This document shows, piece by piece, positions 9,689-18,224 of a DNA stretch of 64,000 nucleotides. The notes under the pieces were generated by a model, which searched no databases, was not told the DNA's origin, and saw nothing but the letters and a program-made list of their open reading frames with translations. The stretch's first letter is position 1; each line of letters opens with the position of its first letter. The position numbers were made by a program, and so were the translations under genes. This DNA comes from Cupriavidus pampae (GTDB taxonomy: Bacteria; Pseudomonadota; Gammaproteobacteria; Burkholderiales; Burkholderiaceae), in the NCBI RefSeq assembly GCF_914271485.1, contig NZ_CAJZAG010000019.1:37571-101570 (forward strand). Reading direction: 5' to 3'.

Positions 9689-10099
9689 ATGGCATTGAAC
9701 TCGCTGTTCCGTCCGGCCGGCATCGCGCTGGCATCCGCCTCGATCCTGCTCGGCGCCTGCGCTGGCTACGGTGGCGCGGGCGGCAACCTGCCACCGACCG
9801 TCAAGGTGACCGATGGCGTGCTGACCGATCCGCAAGGGCTGACGCTGTACACGTTCGACCGCGACACCGCCGGCAGCGGCAAGAGCGTCTGCAATGCCAC
9901 GTGCGCGACCAACTGGCCGCCGCTGCTGGCCAGCCCGGGCACCAGCGCGAGCGGCAGCTACACGATCATCACGCGTGACGATGGCACGCGTCAGTGGGCC
10001 TTCAAGGGCAGCCCGCTGTATCGCTTTGCCAAGGACGCCAAGCCTGGCGACCGCGCTGGCGATAACCTGAACAACGTCTGGCACGTGGCCAAGCCGTAA
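9689..10099 (+). CDS. COG4315-type secreted repeat lipoprotein
   Basis: Lipoprotein of 136 residues. The signal peptide ends in a lipobox (LLGAC, Cys24). The mature part holds two copies of the short repeat of the Lipoprotein_15/COG4315 family: LTDPQGLTLYTFDRD...C..C...WPP and, in the second copy, DGTRQWAFKGSPLYRFAKD. Members are small periplasmic or outer-membrane lipoproteins of unknown biochemical role. A good AGAAGGAG ribosome site precedes the ATG. It stands alone between two terminator or hairpin elements. Confidence 0.85.
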   Translation: MALNSLFRPAGIALASASILLGACAGYGGAGGNLPPTVKVTDGVLTDPQGLTLYTFDRDTAGSGKSVCNATCATNWPPLLASPGTSASGSYTIITRDDGTRQWAFKGSPLYRFAKDAKPGDRAGDNLNNVWHVAKP

Positions 10100-10113
10100 T
10101 CTTTCCCACTGGC

Positions 10114-10150
10114 GCCGAGCATGGCAGACCCCGGTCTGGCCATGCTCGGC
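10114..10150. repeat. Long perfect hairpin downstream of the lipoprotein gene
   Basis: A 12-bp perfect inverted repeat (GCCGAGCATGGC/GCCATGCTCGGC) with a further internal AGAC/GTCT pairing. No T-run follows, so it may be a Rho-linked end, an mRNA 3'-end stabiliser or a repeat element rather than an intrinsic terminator. Confidence 0.6.
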
Positions 10151-10329
10151 CGCGTCCTGCATCGCACCCGAGCGGCACTTCGTCCACCGCGACACAGTGG
10201 CATACAAAATTGTTGTCAGGATTGCCCGCACCAACCGACAAAGCGGAAAGTCCAACGCTGCAATGGGTACGTTTTTTTTGGCCGGACGTACCGGTGCGTA
10301 CCTAAGGCCGAACTCGAGGTGCTTCTGAA

Positions 10330-11334
10330 ATGCTGATTCCTTCCCCCAAATGGCTGCGTGGCGATGACATCGCCGCGTCGGAGATCACGCCGCGTCATGT
10401 GTTCGAATCGCGCCGCCGGCTAATGATGATGGCTGCGGCAGGCGCCGCGGGTGCCACGCTGTCGCCGTGGTTCATGCGACGCGCACACGCTGCGCAGGCG
10501 CATGGTGCCAAGCTGGCCGCGAAGCTGAATCAGGCGTATGCCATCAGCGAGAAGCCCACGCCGTACGACGACGTGACCACGTACAACAATTTCTACGAGT
10601 TCGGTACGGACAAGTCCGACCCCGCGCGTTACGCAGGCACGTTGCGGACGCGTCCATGGCAGGTGTCGGTGGAAGGCCTCGTCAAGCAGCCGAAGGTGTA
10701 TGACATCGACGAGTTGCTCAAGCTTGCGCCGCTCGAGGAGCGCGTCTACCGCATGCGTTGCGTAGAGGGCTGGTCGATGGTGATCCCGTGGATCGGCTAT
10801 TCGCTGTCGGAGTTGATCAAGCGCGTGGAGCCGCAGCCCGGTGCGAAGTTCGTGCAGTTCATCACGCTGGCGGACAAGAAGCAGATGCCCGGTATCGGCA
10901 GTCCCGTGCTGGACTGGCCCTATAGCGAGGGCCTGCGCATGGACGAGGCGATGCATCCGCTGGCGTTGCTGACGTTTGGTCTCTACGGTGAAGTGCTGCC
11001 GAATCAGAACGGTGCGCCGGTACGCATGGTGTTGCCGTGGAAGTACGGCTTCAAGAGCGCGAAGTCTATCGTGAAGATCCGCTTTGTCGACAAGCAGCCG
11101 CCGACGAGCTGGAACCTCGCCGCAGCCAACGAGTACGGGTTCTACTCGAACGTGAACCCCGATGTCGATCATCCGCGCTGGAGTCAGGCGACCGAGCGAC
11201 GCATCGGCGAGGACAAGGGGTCTGGCGGCTTTGCCGCGCTGTTCGCGCCCAAGCGCAAGACGTTGCCGTTCAATGGCTACGGCCAGCAGGTGGCATCGTT
11301 GTACGCGGGCATGGACCTCAAGAAAAACTTCTGA
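10330..11334 (+). CDS. msrP: Periplasmic methionine sulfoxide reductase catalytic subunit MsrP (YedY)
   Basis: Molybdopterin enzyme that reduces oxidised methionine in periplasmic proteins using electrons from MsrQ. The 334-residue protein has a twin-arginine signal (SRRRLMMMAAAG, about 28-39), as expected for a cofactor-loaded Tat substrate; tatABC is encoded at 51-53 kb. The Mo ligand is Cys144 in RMRCVEGWSM, the sulfite-oxidase-fold signature. Its stop overlaps a candidate msrQ start, the usual operon. The upstream region (10151-10329) holds an inverted repeat GGTACG/CGTACC around an eight-T run (10266-10291), a possible operator. Confidence 0.95.
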   Translation: MLIPSPKWLRGDDIAASEITPRHVFESRRRLMMMAAAGAAGATLSPWFMRRAHAAQAHGAKLAAKLNQAYAISEKPTPYDDVTTYNNFYEFGTDKSDPARYAGTLRTRPWQVSVEGLVKQPKVYDIDELLKLAPLEERVYRMRCVEGWSMVIPWIGYSLSELIKRVEPQPGAKFVQFITLADKKQMPGIGSPVLDWPYSEGLRMDEAMHPLALLTFGLYGEVLPNQNGAPVRMVLPWKYGFKSAKSIVKIRFVDKQPPTSWNLAAANEYGFYSNVNPDVDHPRWSQATERRIGEDKGSGGFAALFAPKRKTLPFNGYGQQVASLYAGMDLKKNF

Positions 11335-11351
11335 TGGCGCGGGAGCGTGAC

Positions 11352-12047
11352 ATGAGCACCAATCCGTCTGCCGCACCGACCGGCACAAGGGCAGGAGCTC
11401 GGGTCGCGGGTGCCGCCGCACCGAGCGCCGGCACGCTTGCGATGCTATCCCCCGCGCGACTGCGGGCGGTAAAGGTGGCGGTGTGGCTGCTCGCCTTGCT
11501 GCCGTTCGCGCGCCTGATGTACCTCGGCGCCACGTCGCAATTCGGCGCCAATCCACTCGAGTTCGTGACACGTTCGACCGGTACGTGGACGCTGGTTCTG
11601 CTGTGCGTCACGCTGGCCGTGACGCCGCTGCGACGCCTGACTGGATGGAACTGGGTAGTGCGGCTACGCCGGCTGCTCGGGCTATTTGCGTTCTTCTACG
11701 GCCTGCAGCATTTCCTGCTGTGGCTGGCCGTCGATCGCGGCTTCGATGTGGCCTACATGATTGAAGATGTGGCCAAGCGGCCGTTCATCACGGTGGGGTT
11801 TGCGGCGTTCGTGCTGATGTTTGCGCTGGCCCTCACGTCACCCCATGTGGTCGTGCGGCGGCTCGGGGGCAAGCGCTGGCAGGTTCTGCACAAGGCGATC
11901 TATGCGATCGCGGTGCTGGCGATCCTGCATTTCTGGTGGCACAAGGCTGGGAAGAACGACTTCAGTGAAGTGTCGAACTACGCGGCGGTGGTGTTCGTGC
12001 TCCTGGGGATTCGTGCGTGGTGGGCGGTGCGGAAGCGGGCTGGGTAA
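11352..12047 (+). CDS. msrQ: MsrQ, haem-binding membrane subunit of the MsrPQ system (YedZ)
   Basis: Inner-membrane b-type haem protein that passes quinol-derived electrons to MsrP. The 231-residue form has six predicted membrane segments and the ferric-reductase-like histidines (LQHFLLWL, HKAIYAIAVLAILHFWWHK). The start at 11352 has a GGGAG ribosome site at proper spacing; an in-frame ATG at 11334 overlaps the msrP stop (TGATG) and would add six residues through translational coupling. Confidence 0.92.
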   Translation: MSTNPSAAPTGTRAGARVAGAAAPSAGTLAMLSPARLRAVKVAVWLLALLPFARLMYLGATSQFGANPLEFVTRSTGTWTLVLLCVTLAVTPLRRLTGWNWVVRLRRLLGLFAFFYGLQHFLLWLAVDRGFDVAYMIEDVAKRPFITVGFAAFVLMFALALTSPHVVVRRLGGKRWQVLHKAIYAIAVLAILHFWWHKAGKNDFSEVSNYAAVVFVLLGIRAWWAVRKRAG

Positions 12048-12071
12048 GCATGATTACCCCAGGCTTCATTA

Positions 12072-12094
12072 CCCCTCTGCCAGACGGAGAGGGG
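12072..12094. terminator. Hairpin between convergent msrQ and lysA
   Basis: Seven-bp stem CCCCTCT/AGAGGGG with a 9-base loop in the 59-base gap between two convergent genes. No T-run is present, so the terminator call is tentative. The stem sequence resembles the repeats at 14.1 kb. Confidence 0.35.
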
Positions 12095-12106
12095 CACGGA
12101 GTCTGA

Positions 12107-13366
12107 TCAGTCCTTGAGCAGGCGCTCGTTGCGGAACAGGTCTTCCGCGCGCTCGCGTTCGCGCACCAGATGCACCTGGTCGCCATCCACGAGCACTTCG
12201 GCCGCGCGGCCGCGCGTGTTGTAGTTCGAGCTCATCACGAAGCCATACGCACCTGCCGACATCACGGCGAGCAGGTCGCCGGGCTGCACCGCCAGTGCGC
12301 GGTCGCGGCCGAGCCAGTCGCCCGATTCGCACACCGGACCCACGATGTCATACGTCACTGCGGCGTCGCTGCGTGGCGATACGGCTTCGATGCGGTGGTA
12401 CGCCTCGTACATGGCCGGACGTGCAAGGTCGTTCATCGCGGCATCGACGATGCAGAAATTCTTGGCCGCGCCCGGCTTCAGAAACTCTACCGTGGTCAGC
12501 AGCGCGCCGGCGTTGCCGACGAGCGAGCGGCCCGGCTCGAACAGCACTTCGCGGTGGCCATGGCCGCGCGCTGCCACGCGTTCCAGCAGCGTCGTGGCGA
12601 AGCCCGTGATGTCTGGCGGCGTTTCGTCGTCGTAGGTAATGCCGAGGCCGCCGCCGACATCGATATGCTCGAGGTCGATGCCTTCGCGCGCGAGGGCTTC
12701 CACCACGTCGAGCACCTTGTCGAGCGCCTCGAGATACGGCGCGACTTCGGTGATCTGCGAGCCAATATGGCAGTCGATGCCGGTCACCTCGAGGTGCGGC
12801 AGCGCGGCGGCCGTGCGGTACGTCTGCATGACGTCTTCGAACGCGACACCGAACTTGTTGCCCTTGAGGCCTGTAGAGATATACGGGTGCGTCTTGGCAT
12901 CGACGTCCGGGTTGATGCGCAGCGAGACGCGCGCGCGCTTGCCGACGCGACCGGCCACGGCGTTCAGGCGATCGAGCTCGGGCACCGATTCCACGTTGAA
13001 GCCGCGCACGTCGTGCGAGAGCGCGAGGGCCATCTCCGCTTCGGTTTTGCCGACGCCCGAGAACACCACCTTGCGGGGGTCACCGCCCGCGGCCAGCACG
13101 CGCAGCAGTTCGCCGCCCGACACGATGTCGAAGCCGGCGCCGAGCTTCGCGAACACCTGCAGCACGGCGAGGTTCGAGTTGGCTTTCATCGCGTACTGCA
13201 CGCGGGCACGGCGGCCCTTGCAGGCGGCGGCGTAGGCCTCGTAGGTGCTGGTCAGCGCGGCGCGCGAGTAGACGTAGGTCGGCGTACCAAATTCGGCGGC
13301 GATGCGTGCGAGCGGCACTTGCTCGACGGCGAGCGCGCCATTCTGGCGATGGAAGAATGCGGTCAT
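12107..13366 (-). CDS. lysA: Diaminopimelate decarboxylase
   Basis: PLP enzyme that makes L-lysine from meso-diaminopimelate, the last step of the pathway. The 419-residue protein has the PLP lysine K61 in VQYAMKANSN, the glycine-rich phosphate site, and the substrate-site segment GPVCESGDWLG. The start at 13366 gives the family N-terminus; the frame remains open upstream but that stretch is the lptM gene read in another frame. It follows lptM by two bases in one transcription unit, an arrangement common in beta- and gammaproteobacteria. Confidence 0.96.
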   Translation of the reverse strand: MTAFFHRQNGALAVEQVPLARIAAEFGTPTYVYSRAALTSTYEAYAAACKGRRARVQYAMKANSNLAVLQVFAKLGAGFDIVSGGELLRVLAAGGDPRKVVFSGVGKTEAEMALALSHDVRGFNVESVPELDRLNAVAGRVGKRARVSLRINPDVDAKTHPYISTGLKGNKFGVAFEDVMQTYRTAAALPHLEVTGIDCHIGSQITEVAPYLEALDKVLDVVEALAREGIDLEHIDVGGGLGITYDDETPPDITGFATTLLERVAARGHGHREVLFEPGRSLVGNAGALLTTVEFLKPGAAKNFCIVDAAMNDLARPAMYEAYHRIEAVSPRSDAAVTYDIVGPVCESGDWLGRDRALAVQPGDLLAVMSAGAYGFVMSSNYNTRGRAAEVLVDGDQVHLVRERERAEDLFRNERLLKD

Positions 13367-13368
13367 GT

Positions 13369-13593
13369 TCAACGGGCGTTGGGGGCGGACGCCGGGGTTT
13401 CGGGCGTTTGGCCAGGCATCGGCGTATTCGGATTGCCGAGGCCGGTGTCGGGGACGGTCGGCGCGGTGGGCGCGGGTGGCACCCGGGGCATGTACAGCGG
13501 GCCGCGAATGCCGCAACCGGCGAGGGTCATCGCGAGGCCGGCTGCAAACGCCGATACAATCGCACGGCGCGGCATCGGAATCTGGCGCAGCAT
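13369..13593 (-). CDS. lptM: LptM-like small lipoprotein (LPS translocon assembly)
   Basis: Small lipoprotein of 74 residues from the ATG at 13593, which has an AAGGA ribosome site seven bases upstream; an in-frame ATG at 13608 would add five residues but lacks one. Signal peptide and lipobox (LAGC) are followed directly by GIRGPLYMP, the short conserved motif of the LptM/YifL family, then a Pro/Thr/Ala-rich tail. In E. coli LptM helps correct disulfide formation in LptD. The position between cyaY and lysA is the conserved one. Confidence 0.8.
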   Translation of the reverse strand: MLRQIPMPRRAIVSAFAAGLAMTLAGCGIRGPLYMPRVPPAPTAPTVPDTGLGNPNTPMPGQTPETPASAPNAR

Positions 13594-13743
13594 CGGAATG
13601 TCCTTCATGGTCTGGAATGGCTAGGGGGAGGATGACCGGCAGAACTGGCAATACAGAACCGGCAAAAACCGGCGAGATTCCGATCGTCACACCTTGAAAT
13701 CAACAGCGCCGGGCGCGTGCGTCCGGCGGCCTTGGAGTTTAGC

Positions 13744-14082
13744 ATGCCCCCCCTGAGTGAAACCGAGTTCCTGACGCTGGCCACGGCGGAGCTGGACCGC
13801 CTCGAGGCCGCGATCGAAGCCGCCGCGGATGCCGTCGATGCGGATGTCGAGATCAACCGTACCGGTAACGTGATGGAGCTTGAGTTCGAGGATGGCTCCA
13901 AGATCATCGTCAACAGCCAGGCGCCGATGCAGGAACTGTGGGTGGCCGCGCGGGCGGGTGGGTTCCATTTCCGCCATGACGGGGCGAAGTGGATGGATAC
14001 GCGCGGTGGGGGAGAGTTTTATGCGGCGCTGTCGGCGTATATGAGCCAGCAGGCTGGGGCGGAGATTGCTTTGGTCGGTTGA
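13744..14082 (+). CDS. cyaY: Iron donor protein CyaY (frataxin)
   Basis: Bacterial frataxin that binds iron and modulates Fe-S cluster assembly on IscS. The 112-residue protein has the acidic first helix (ETEFLTLATAELDRLEAAIE) and the beta-sheet segment with the conserved QAPMQELWVAAR and GGFHF motifs. The start at 13744 matches the family; an upstream in-frame codon at 13717 would add nine residues. It is divergent from lptM-lysA. Confidence 0.93.
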   Translation: MPPLSETEFLTLATAELDRLEAAIEAAADAVDADVEINRTGNVMELEFEDGSKIIVNSQAPMQELWVAARAGGFHFRHDGAKWMDTRGGGEFYAALSAYMSQQAGAEIALVG

Positions 14083-14093
14083 GGCGTGGTGTG

Positions 14094-14136
14094 CCCTCTC
14101 CCCCGGCCCCTCTCCCCGAGGGAGAGGGGAGAAAAC
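14094..14136 (+). repeat. Extragenic GC-rich hairpin repeat, copy 1
   Basis: Begins CCCTCTCCCCCGGCCCCT and folds as CCCCTCTCCC against GGGAGAGGGG, followed by GAAAAC. It is the first of three related units in the convergent cyaY/mrcA gap, separated from copy 2 by about 21 AT-rich bases. Confidence 0.8.
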
Positions 14137-14157
14137 AATTGGTTGATTAACCTTTCA

Positions 14158-14201
14158 CCCTCTCCCCCGGCCCCTCTCCCTCAAGGGAGAGGGGAGAAAA
14201 C
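14158..14201 (+). repeat. Extragenic GC-rich hairpin repeat, copy 2
   Basis: Nearly identical to copy 1 over 43 bases, differing in the loop (TCAA). The similarity to copy 3 continues past the hairpin: CCGTTGGCATGCTGGGCG here against CCATTGGCACGCTGAGCG there. Confidence 0.8.
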
Positions 14202-14267
14202 CGTTGGCATGCTGGGCGCATGCGCTGCGTTGAGGCTGGGGGGGCAGGCTTGGCGCGCTGCGCGCTG

Positions 14268-14300
14268 CCGCTCTCTCTCTTGAGGGAGAGGGGGAGAAAG
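14268..14300 (+). repeat. Extragenic hairpin repeat, copy 3 (degenerate left arm)
   Basis: The right arm GAGGGAGAGGGGGAGAAAG is retained and the left arm has become CTCTCTCTC. It abuts the mrcA 3' end, so read-through from mrcA would transcribe all three units. Confidence 0.65.
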
Positions 14301-14327
14301 CCATTGGCACGCTGAGCGAGCAGTAAC

Positions 14328-16709
14328 TCAGGCGCCGCCGAACATTTCGAGGATCTTGCGTTTCTCGGTTTCGGGTTCGGGTGAGGGGGCGTGCTGGCCG
14401 TCGTCGGGTTTGCCGGGCCACGGGTCGCCCAGACCCACTGACGCGACACCGGCGCCGCCCGCGTTTTCTTCGAAGGTCCAGTCGCCCGCGACCATCACCA
14501 CGCCCTCGGGGGCCTGGCGGTCGGGGGATTCGGGGACGCCCTTGAGGACCTTGGTCATGTAGCTGGTCCAGATCGGCAGGGCGAGGCCGCCGCCGGTTTC
14601 GCGCGCGCCGAGGCTCTTGGGCTGGTCGTAGCCCATCCATGCAATCCCCACCAGCTTCGGTGTATAGCCGGCAAACCAGGCATCGACCGAGTCGTTGGTG
14701 GTACCGGTCTTGCCCGCGAGGTCGTTGCGGCCCAGTTTCTGCTTGGCCGGATTGGCCGTACCCGAACGCACCACTTCGCGCAGCATGCTGTCGGCGATGA
14801 ACGCGGTGCGCGCATCGAGCACGCGCACGGCATCCTGCCCCGCGCGCTGCGGCTGCGTTTCGGACAACACCTTGCCGCGCGAGTCGACCACACGCTGGAT
14901 CAGGTACGGATTGACGCGGTAGCCGCCGTTGGCAAACACCGAGTAAGCGCCGGCCATCTGCAGCGGCGTCACGTTGCCGGCGCCGAGCGCCATCGGCAGG
15001 TAAGCCGGGTGCTTGTCGGCCTCGAAGCCAAAGCGCGTGATGTAGTCCTGCGCGTACTGCGTGCCGATCGCGCGCAGGATGCGCACCGAGACCAGGTTCT
15101 TGGACTTGGCGAGCGCGCGGCGCATCGTCATCGGCCCCTCGAACTTGCCGTCGTAGTTCTTCGGCTCCCACACCTGGCCACCGGTGTCGGGGCCGATCGT
15201 GAGCGGCGCGTCATTGATCACCGTCGCCGGCGAGAAACCCTTCTCCAGCGCGGCCGAGTAGATGAACGGCTTGAAGCTCGAGCCCGGCTGGCGCCACGCC
15301 TGCGTGACGTGGTTGAACTTGTTGCGGTTGAAGTCGAAGCCACCGACCATCGCGCGGATCTGGCCATCCTCGGGGCTCATCGACACGAACGCGGCCGAGA
15401 CCTCGGGCAGTTGCGTGACCGACCACGACTTGTCCTTCTCGTCCTGCGTGACGCGAATGATCGCGCCCGGGCGGATGCGGACCTTGGGCTGCGCATTGTT
15501 CGCGAGGGACGGTGCGATGAACCGCAGCGCCTGGCCTTCGATCGTTGCCACTTCGCCCGACAGCAGCGTGGCTTCCACGCGCTTGGCCGTGACGCTCGTC
15601 ACCACCGCGGAGCGCAGATCGTCGCTGCCCGGATGCTCGACCAGCGCATCGTCGATAGCCTGCTCGCGTTCGGCGGCGCCGCCCGGCAGATCGATGAACG
15701 CCTCGGGGCCGCGATAGCCGTGACGGCGCTCGTACGCCATGATGTTCGCGCGCACGGCATCGTACGCGGCGTCCTGATCGGGCTTGGCGAGCGTGGTGTA
15801 GACGGTCAGGCCGCGTGTGTAGGTTTCCTCGCGATACTGCGCGTACATCAGCTGGCGCACGATCTCCGCCACATACTCGGCGTGCGTCGAGAACTCATTG
15901 CCCTCGTTGCGCACTTTGAGGTCCTCGCGCACCGCCACGTCGTATTGTTCGGGCGTGATGTAGCGCAGGTCGCGCATGCGCTGCAGGATGTATTCCTGAC
16001 GCACCTTGGCGCGGCGCGGGTTCACCACCGGGTTGTACGCCGACGGCGCCTTCGGCAGGCCGGCCAGCATCGCGGCCTCGGCCGGCGTCACGTCCTTGAT
16101 CGACTTGCCGAAGTACACGCGCGCGGCGCTGGCAAAGCCGTAGGCGCGCTGGCCCAGATAGATCTGGTTCATATACACCTCGAGGATCTGATCCTTCGTG
16201 AGGTTGGCCTCGATCTTGTACGCGAGCAGCATCTCGTAGATCTTGCGCGTGTACGTCTTCTCGCTCGACAGGAAGAAGTTGCGCGCCACCTGCATGGTGA
16301 TGGTCGACGCGCCTTGCGACAGACCGCCGCGCAGGTTTGCCAGACCCGCCCGCAGCACGCCCACGAAGTCCACGCCGCCGTGCTCGTAGAAGCGGTCGTC
16401 CTCGATCGCGAGCACAGCCTTCTTCATGACCTCGGGAATCTCACCGATCGGCACGAAGTTACGACGCTCTTCGCCAAATTCGCCGATCAGCACGTTGTCG
16501 GACGTGTAGATGCGCAGCGGGATCTTGGGGCGGTAGTCGGTGATCGTGTCGAGCGAAGGCAGGTTCGGCTCGGCAACCAGCAGCGCATAGCCGACCAGCA
16601 GCGCGACCGTGACGATTCCCGCGACGAACAGTCCGACCAACCAGAACATCGCGCGCACCCAGAGCGGGCGGCGAACGGGAAGGGACGGTTTCTGTTGTGC
16701 TGTGGCCAT
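14328..16709 (-). CDS. mrcA: Penicillin-binding protein 1A (bifunctional class A PBP)
   Basis: Peptidoglycan glycosyltransferase plus transpeptidase, 793 residues. In order: a short basic cytoplasmic tail, a membrane anchor (about 20-45), a GT51 domain with the catalytic segment EDDRFYEHGGVD and QGASTITMQ, an inserted OB-like domain typical of PBP1A, and a transpeptidase domain with the active-site serine in GSSFKPF and the KTGT motif (LAGKTGTTND). The tail is Pro/Glu-rich. It is divergent from pilMNOPQ, a gene order conserved across many proteobacteria. Confidence 0.96.
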   Translation of the reverse strand: MATAQQKPSLPVRRPLWVRAMFWLVGLFVAGIVTVALLVGYALLVAEPNLPSLDTITDYRPKIPLRIYTSDNVLIGEFGEERRNFVPIGEIPEVMKKAVLAIEDDRFYEHGGVDFVGVLRAGLANLRGGLSQGASTITMQVARNFFLSSEKTYTRKIYEMLLAYKIEANLTKDQILEVYMNQIYLGQRAYGFASAARVYFGKSIKDVTPAEAAMLAGLPKAPSAYNPVVNPRRAKVRQEYILQRMRDLRYITPEQYDVAVREDLKVRNEGNEFSTHAEYVAEIVRQLMYAQYREETYTRGLTVYTTLAKPDQDAAYDAVRANIMAYERRHGYRGPEAFIDLPGGAAEREQAIDDALVEHPGSDDLRSAVVTSVTAKRVEATLLSGEVATIEGQALRFIAPSLANNAQPKVRIRPGAIIRVTQDEKDKSWSVTQLPEVSAAFVSMSPEDGQIRAMVGGFDFNRNKFNHVTQAWRQPGSSFKPFIYSAALEKGFSPATVINDAPLTIGPDTGGQVWEPKNYDGKFEGPMTMRRALAKSKNLVSVRILRAIGTQYAQDYITRFGFEADKHPAYLPMALGAGNVTPLQMAGAYSVFANGGYRVNPYLIQRVVDSRGKVLSETQPQRAGQDAVRVLDARTAFIADSMLREVVRSGTANPAKQKLGRNDLAGKTGTTNDSVDAWFAGYTPKLVGIAWMGYDQPKSLGARETGGGLALPIWTSYMTKVLKGVPESPDRQAPEGVVMVAGDWTFEENAGGAGVASVGLGDPWPGKPDDGQHAPSPEPETEKRKILEMFGGA

Positions 16710-17119
16710 GGAGGGTCTGCGTGATCTGAGTGCCCGGATTATATCGTTGCGAAAGCCCGCAATCCGGCCCGCGGTGCGGCAAAAGGCGCTATCCCGCTGT
16801 TACAAGATGTAATGCCGTTGAGATCTGCATGTAACGCGATTGATGTCGGGGCGCGTATTGCCTCACCTCATGCGTCACGTCATCGGAAGAGGTAGTGCCG
16901 TGGCACTGCTGGCAAGAGGGGTAAAACGAGGAACGTCGGATTTTGGCAACGCTTTCTCAGGCGCGCTCACAAAAAGAAAGCGTGTTGAAACAGCCACATT
17001 GCCACGGCCCCGGCTTTTTGTGAGAATCCGCAACATAAACAGAAACGTTTCATCCAAGAAACAGAATCGCACTATTAGAGCAGTCATGCCGGGTGCGAGT
17101 TCAATGTCAGGGGGTCACC
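16710..17119. promoter_or_regulatory. Divergent mrcA / pilM promoter region
   Basis: About 400 bases without a gene. TATAAT on the minus strand (16738-16743) is a good -10 for mrcA, without a clear -35. The pilM side holds a 14-base palindrome (AGTGCCGTGGCACT, about 16893-16906) and a 9-bp inverted repeat ACGCTTTCT/AGAAAGCGT (16949-16957 and 16975-16983), either of which could be an operator. I see no convincing sigma-70 or sigma-54 promoter for pilM. Confidence 0.4.
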
Positions 17120-18205
17120 TTGCGACGGGGCATCTTGTCGGGTCTTCTGCGCCGGACTACGGTCGGCGTGGATATTGGGTCGTCTAGCGTCAAGGTTGTC
17201 GAGCTGTCCGTTGGTGCGGGCAGAGGCGATTACCGGCTGGAGAAATGCGCCAGCGAACTGCTGGATCGCAATGCCGTTGCCGATGGCAACGTCATCAACA
17301 TCGAGGCTGTCGGCATCGCGCTCAAGCGCGCGCTCGGCAAGGCCGGCATTCGCACCAAGGACGTGGTCCTCGGTGTGCCGTCCATGCTGACCGAATCGCA
17401 GACAGTCAGTCTTCCGGACAACCTGTCCGAGGACGAACTCTATTCGCAGGTCGAATCGGAGGCGCATCGCCTTTATCCGCCTTCGCAGGCGGTCAATTTC
17501 GACTTCGCGGTCATCGGTCCCAACGAGACCGAGGGTGGCATCGGCGTCCGTGTGACGGCGGCCAACAGCGACCGCGTGCAGGAGCGTGTGACGGCAGCCG
17601 AAATGGCCGGGCTGAAGCCGCAGGTCATGGACGTCGAGGAGTACGCGGTTCAGCGCTCCATCGTGCAGATGCTCGGCGTGTCCGAGACGCTGGCCGAAGC
17701 CGATGCCAAGGACCTGCCGGTGGTCGCCGTGGTCCACCTCGGTGGCAGCCGCTCCAAAGCGATCTTCTATCAGGGTTGGAAAGAGCTGTACGAGCAGCCG
17801 CTCAACAGCTACGGCGATCAGCTTACGCAGAGCGCGGCACGCATGTTCACGCTCGACGCGCTGAAGGCCGAGATCAAGAAGCGCAAGAACACGCTGCCGG
17901 ATGCCTGGCGCGCCCAGTTGCTCAAGCCCTCTCTCGAGGCGCTGGCAATGGAGGTGCAGGGCGCCATCGGCAACTTCATCGCGAGTTCGAGTCTCGGCCG
18001 GGTCGATGAGATCCTGCTCTCGGGCGGCCACGCGTCGCTGTTCGGCGTGCAAGCCGCCATTCAGCAGCAGACGCAGATCACGACCACGCTGGCCAATCCT
18101 TTCGCCAACATGACGACCGCGGGCAAGGTCAACGAGCGCTATCTCCAGCGCGACTTGCCTGCCTACATCGTCAGTGCGGGACTGGCATTGCGCGGGCTGC
18201 AATAA
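17120..18205 (+). CDS. pilM: Type IV pilus inner-membrane platform protein PilM
   Basis: Actin-like cytoplasmic protein that binds the PilN N-terminus and links the pilus alignment complex to the motor. It has the ATP-fold phosphate motif VGVDIGSSSVKVVELS near the N-terminus and the second glycine motif ILLSGGHASL. There is no ATG at the 5' end. The TTG at 17120 follows AGGGGGT at ideal spacing and is chosen; a GTG at 17093 is the alternative. First gene of pilMNOPQ. Confidence 0.93.
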   Translation: MRRGILSGLLRRTTVGVDIGSSSVKVVELSVGAGRGDYRLEKCASELLDRNAVADGNVINIEAVGIALKRALGKAGIRTKDVVLGVPSMLTESQTVSLPDNLSEDELYSQVESEAHRLYPPSQAVNFDFAVIGPNETEGGIGVRVTAANSDRVQERVTAAEMAGLKPQVMDVEEYAVQRSIVQMLGVSETLAEADAKDLPVVAVVHLGGSRSKAIFYQGWKELYEQPLNSYGDQLTQSAARMFTLDALKAEIKKRKNTLPDAWRAQLLKPSLEALAMEVQGAIGNFIASSSLGRVDEILLSGGHASLFGVQAAIQQQTQITTTLANPFANMTTAGKVNERYLQRDLPAYIVSAGLALRGLQ

Positions 18206-18224
18206 CCCAACCGGGGGGATGAGC

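Noticed and set aside
15009..16724. 571-codon plus-strand frame opposite mrcA
   Set aside because: Antisense shadow of the penicillin-binding protein gene; no recognisable domains.
16885..16910. Sigma-54 promoter upstream of pilM (TGGCAC...GC)
   Set aside because: The GG to GC distance is two bases short of the required spacing and the TTGC element is missing.
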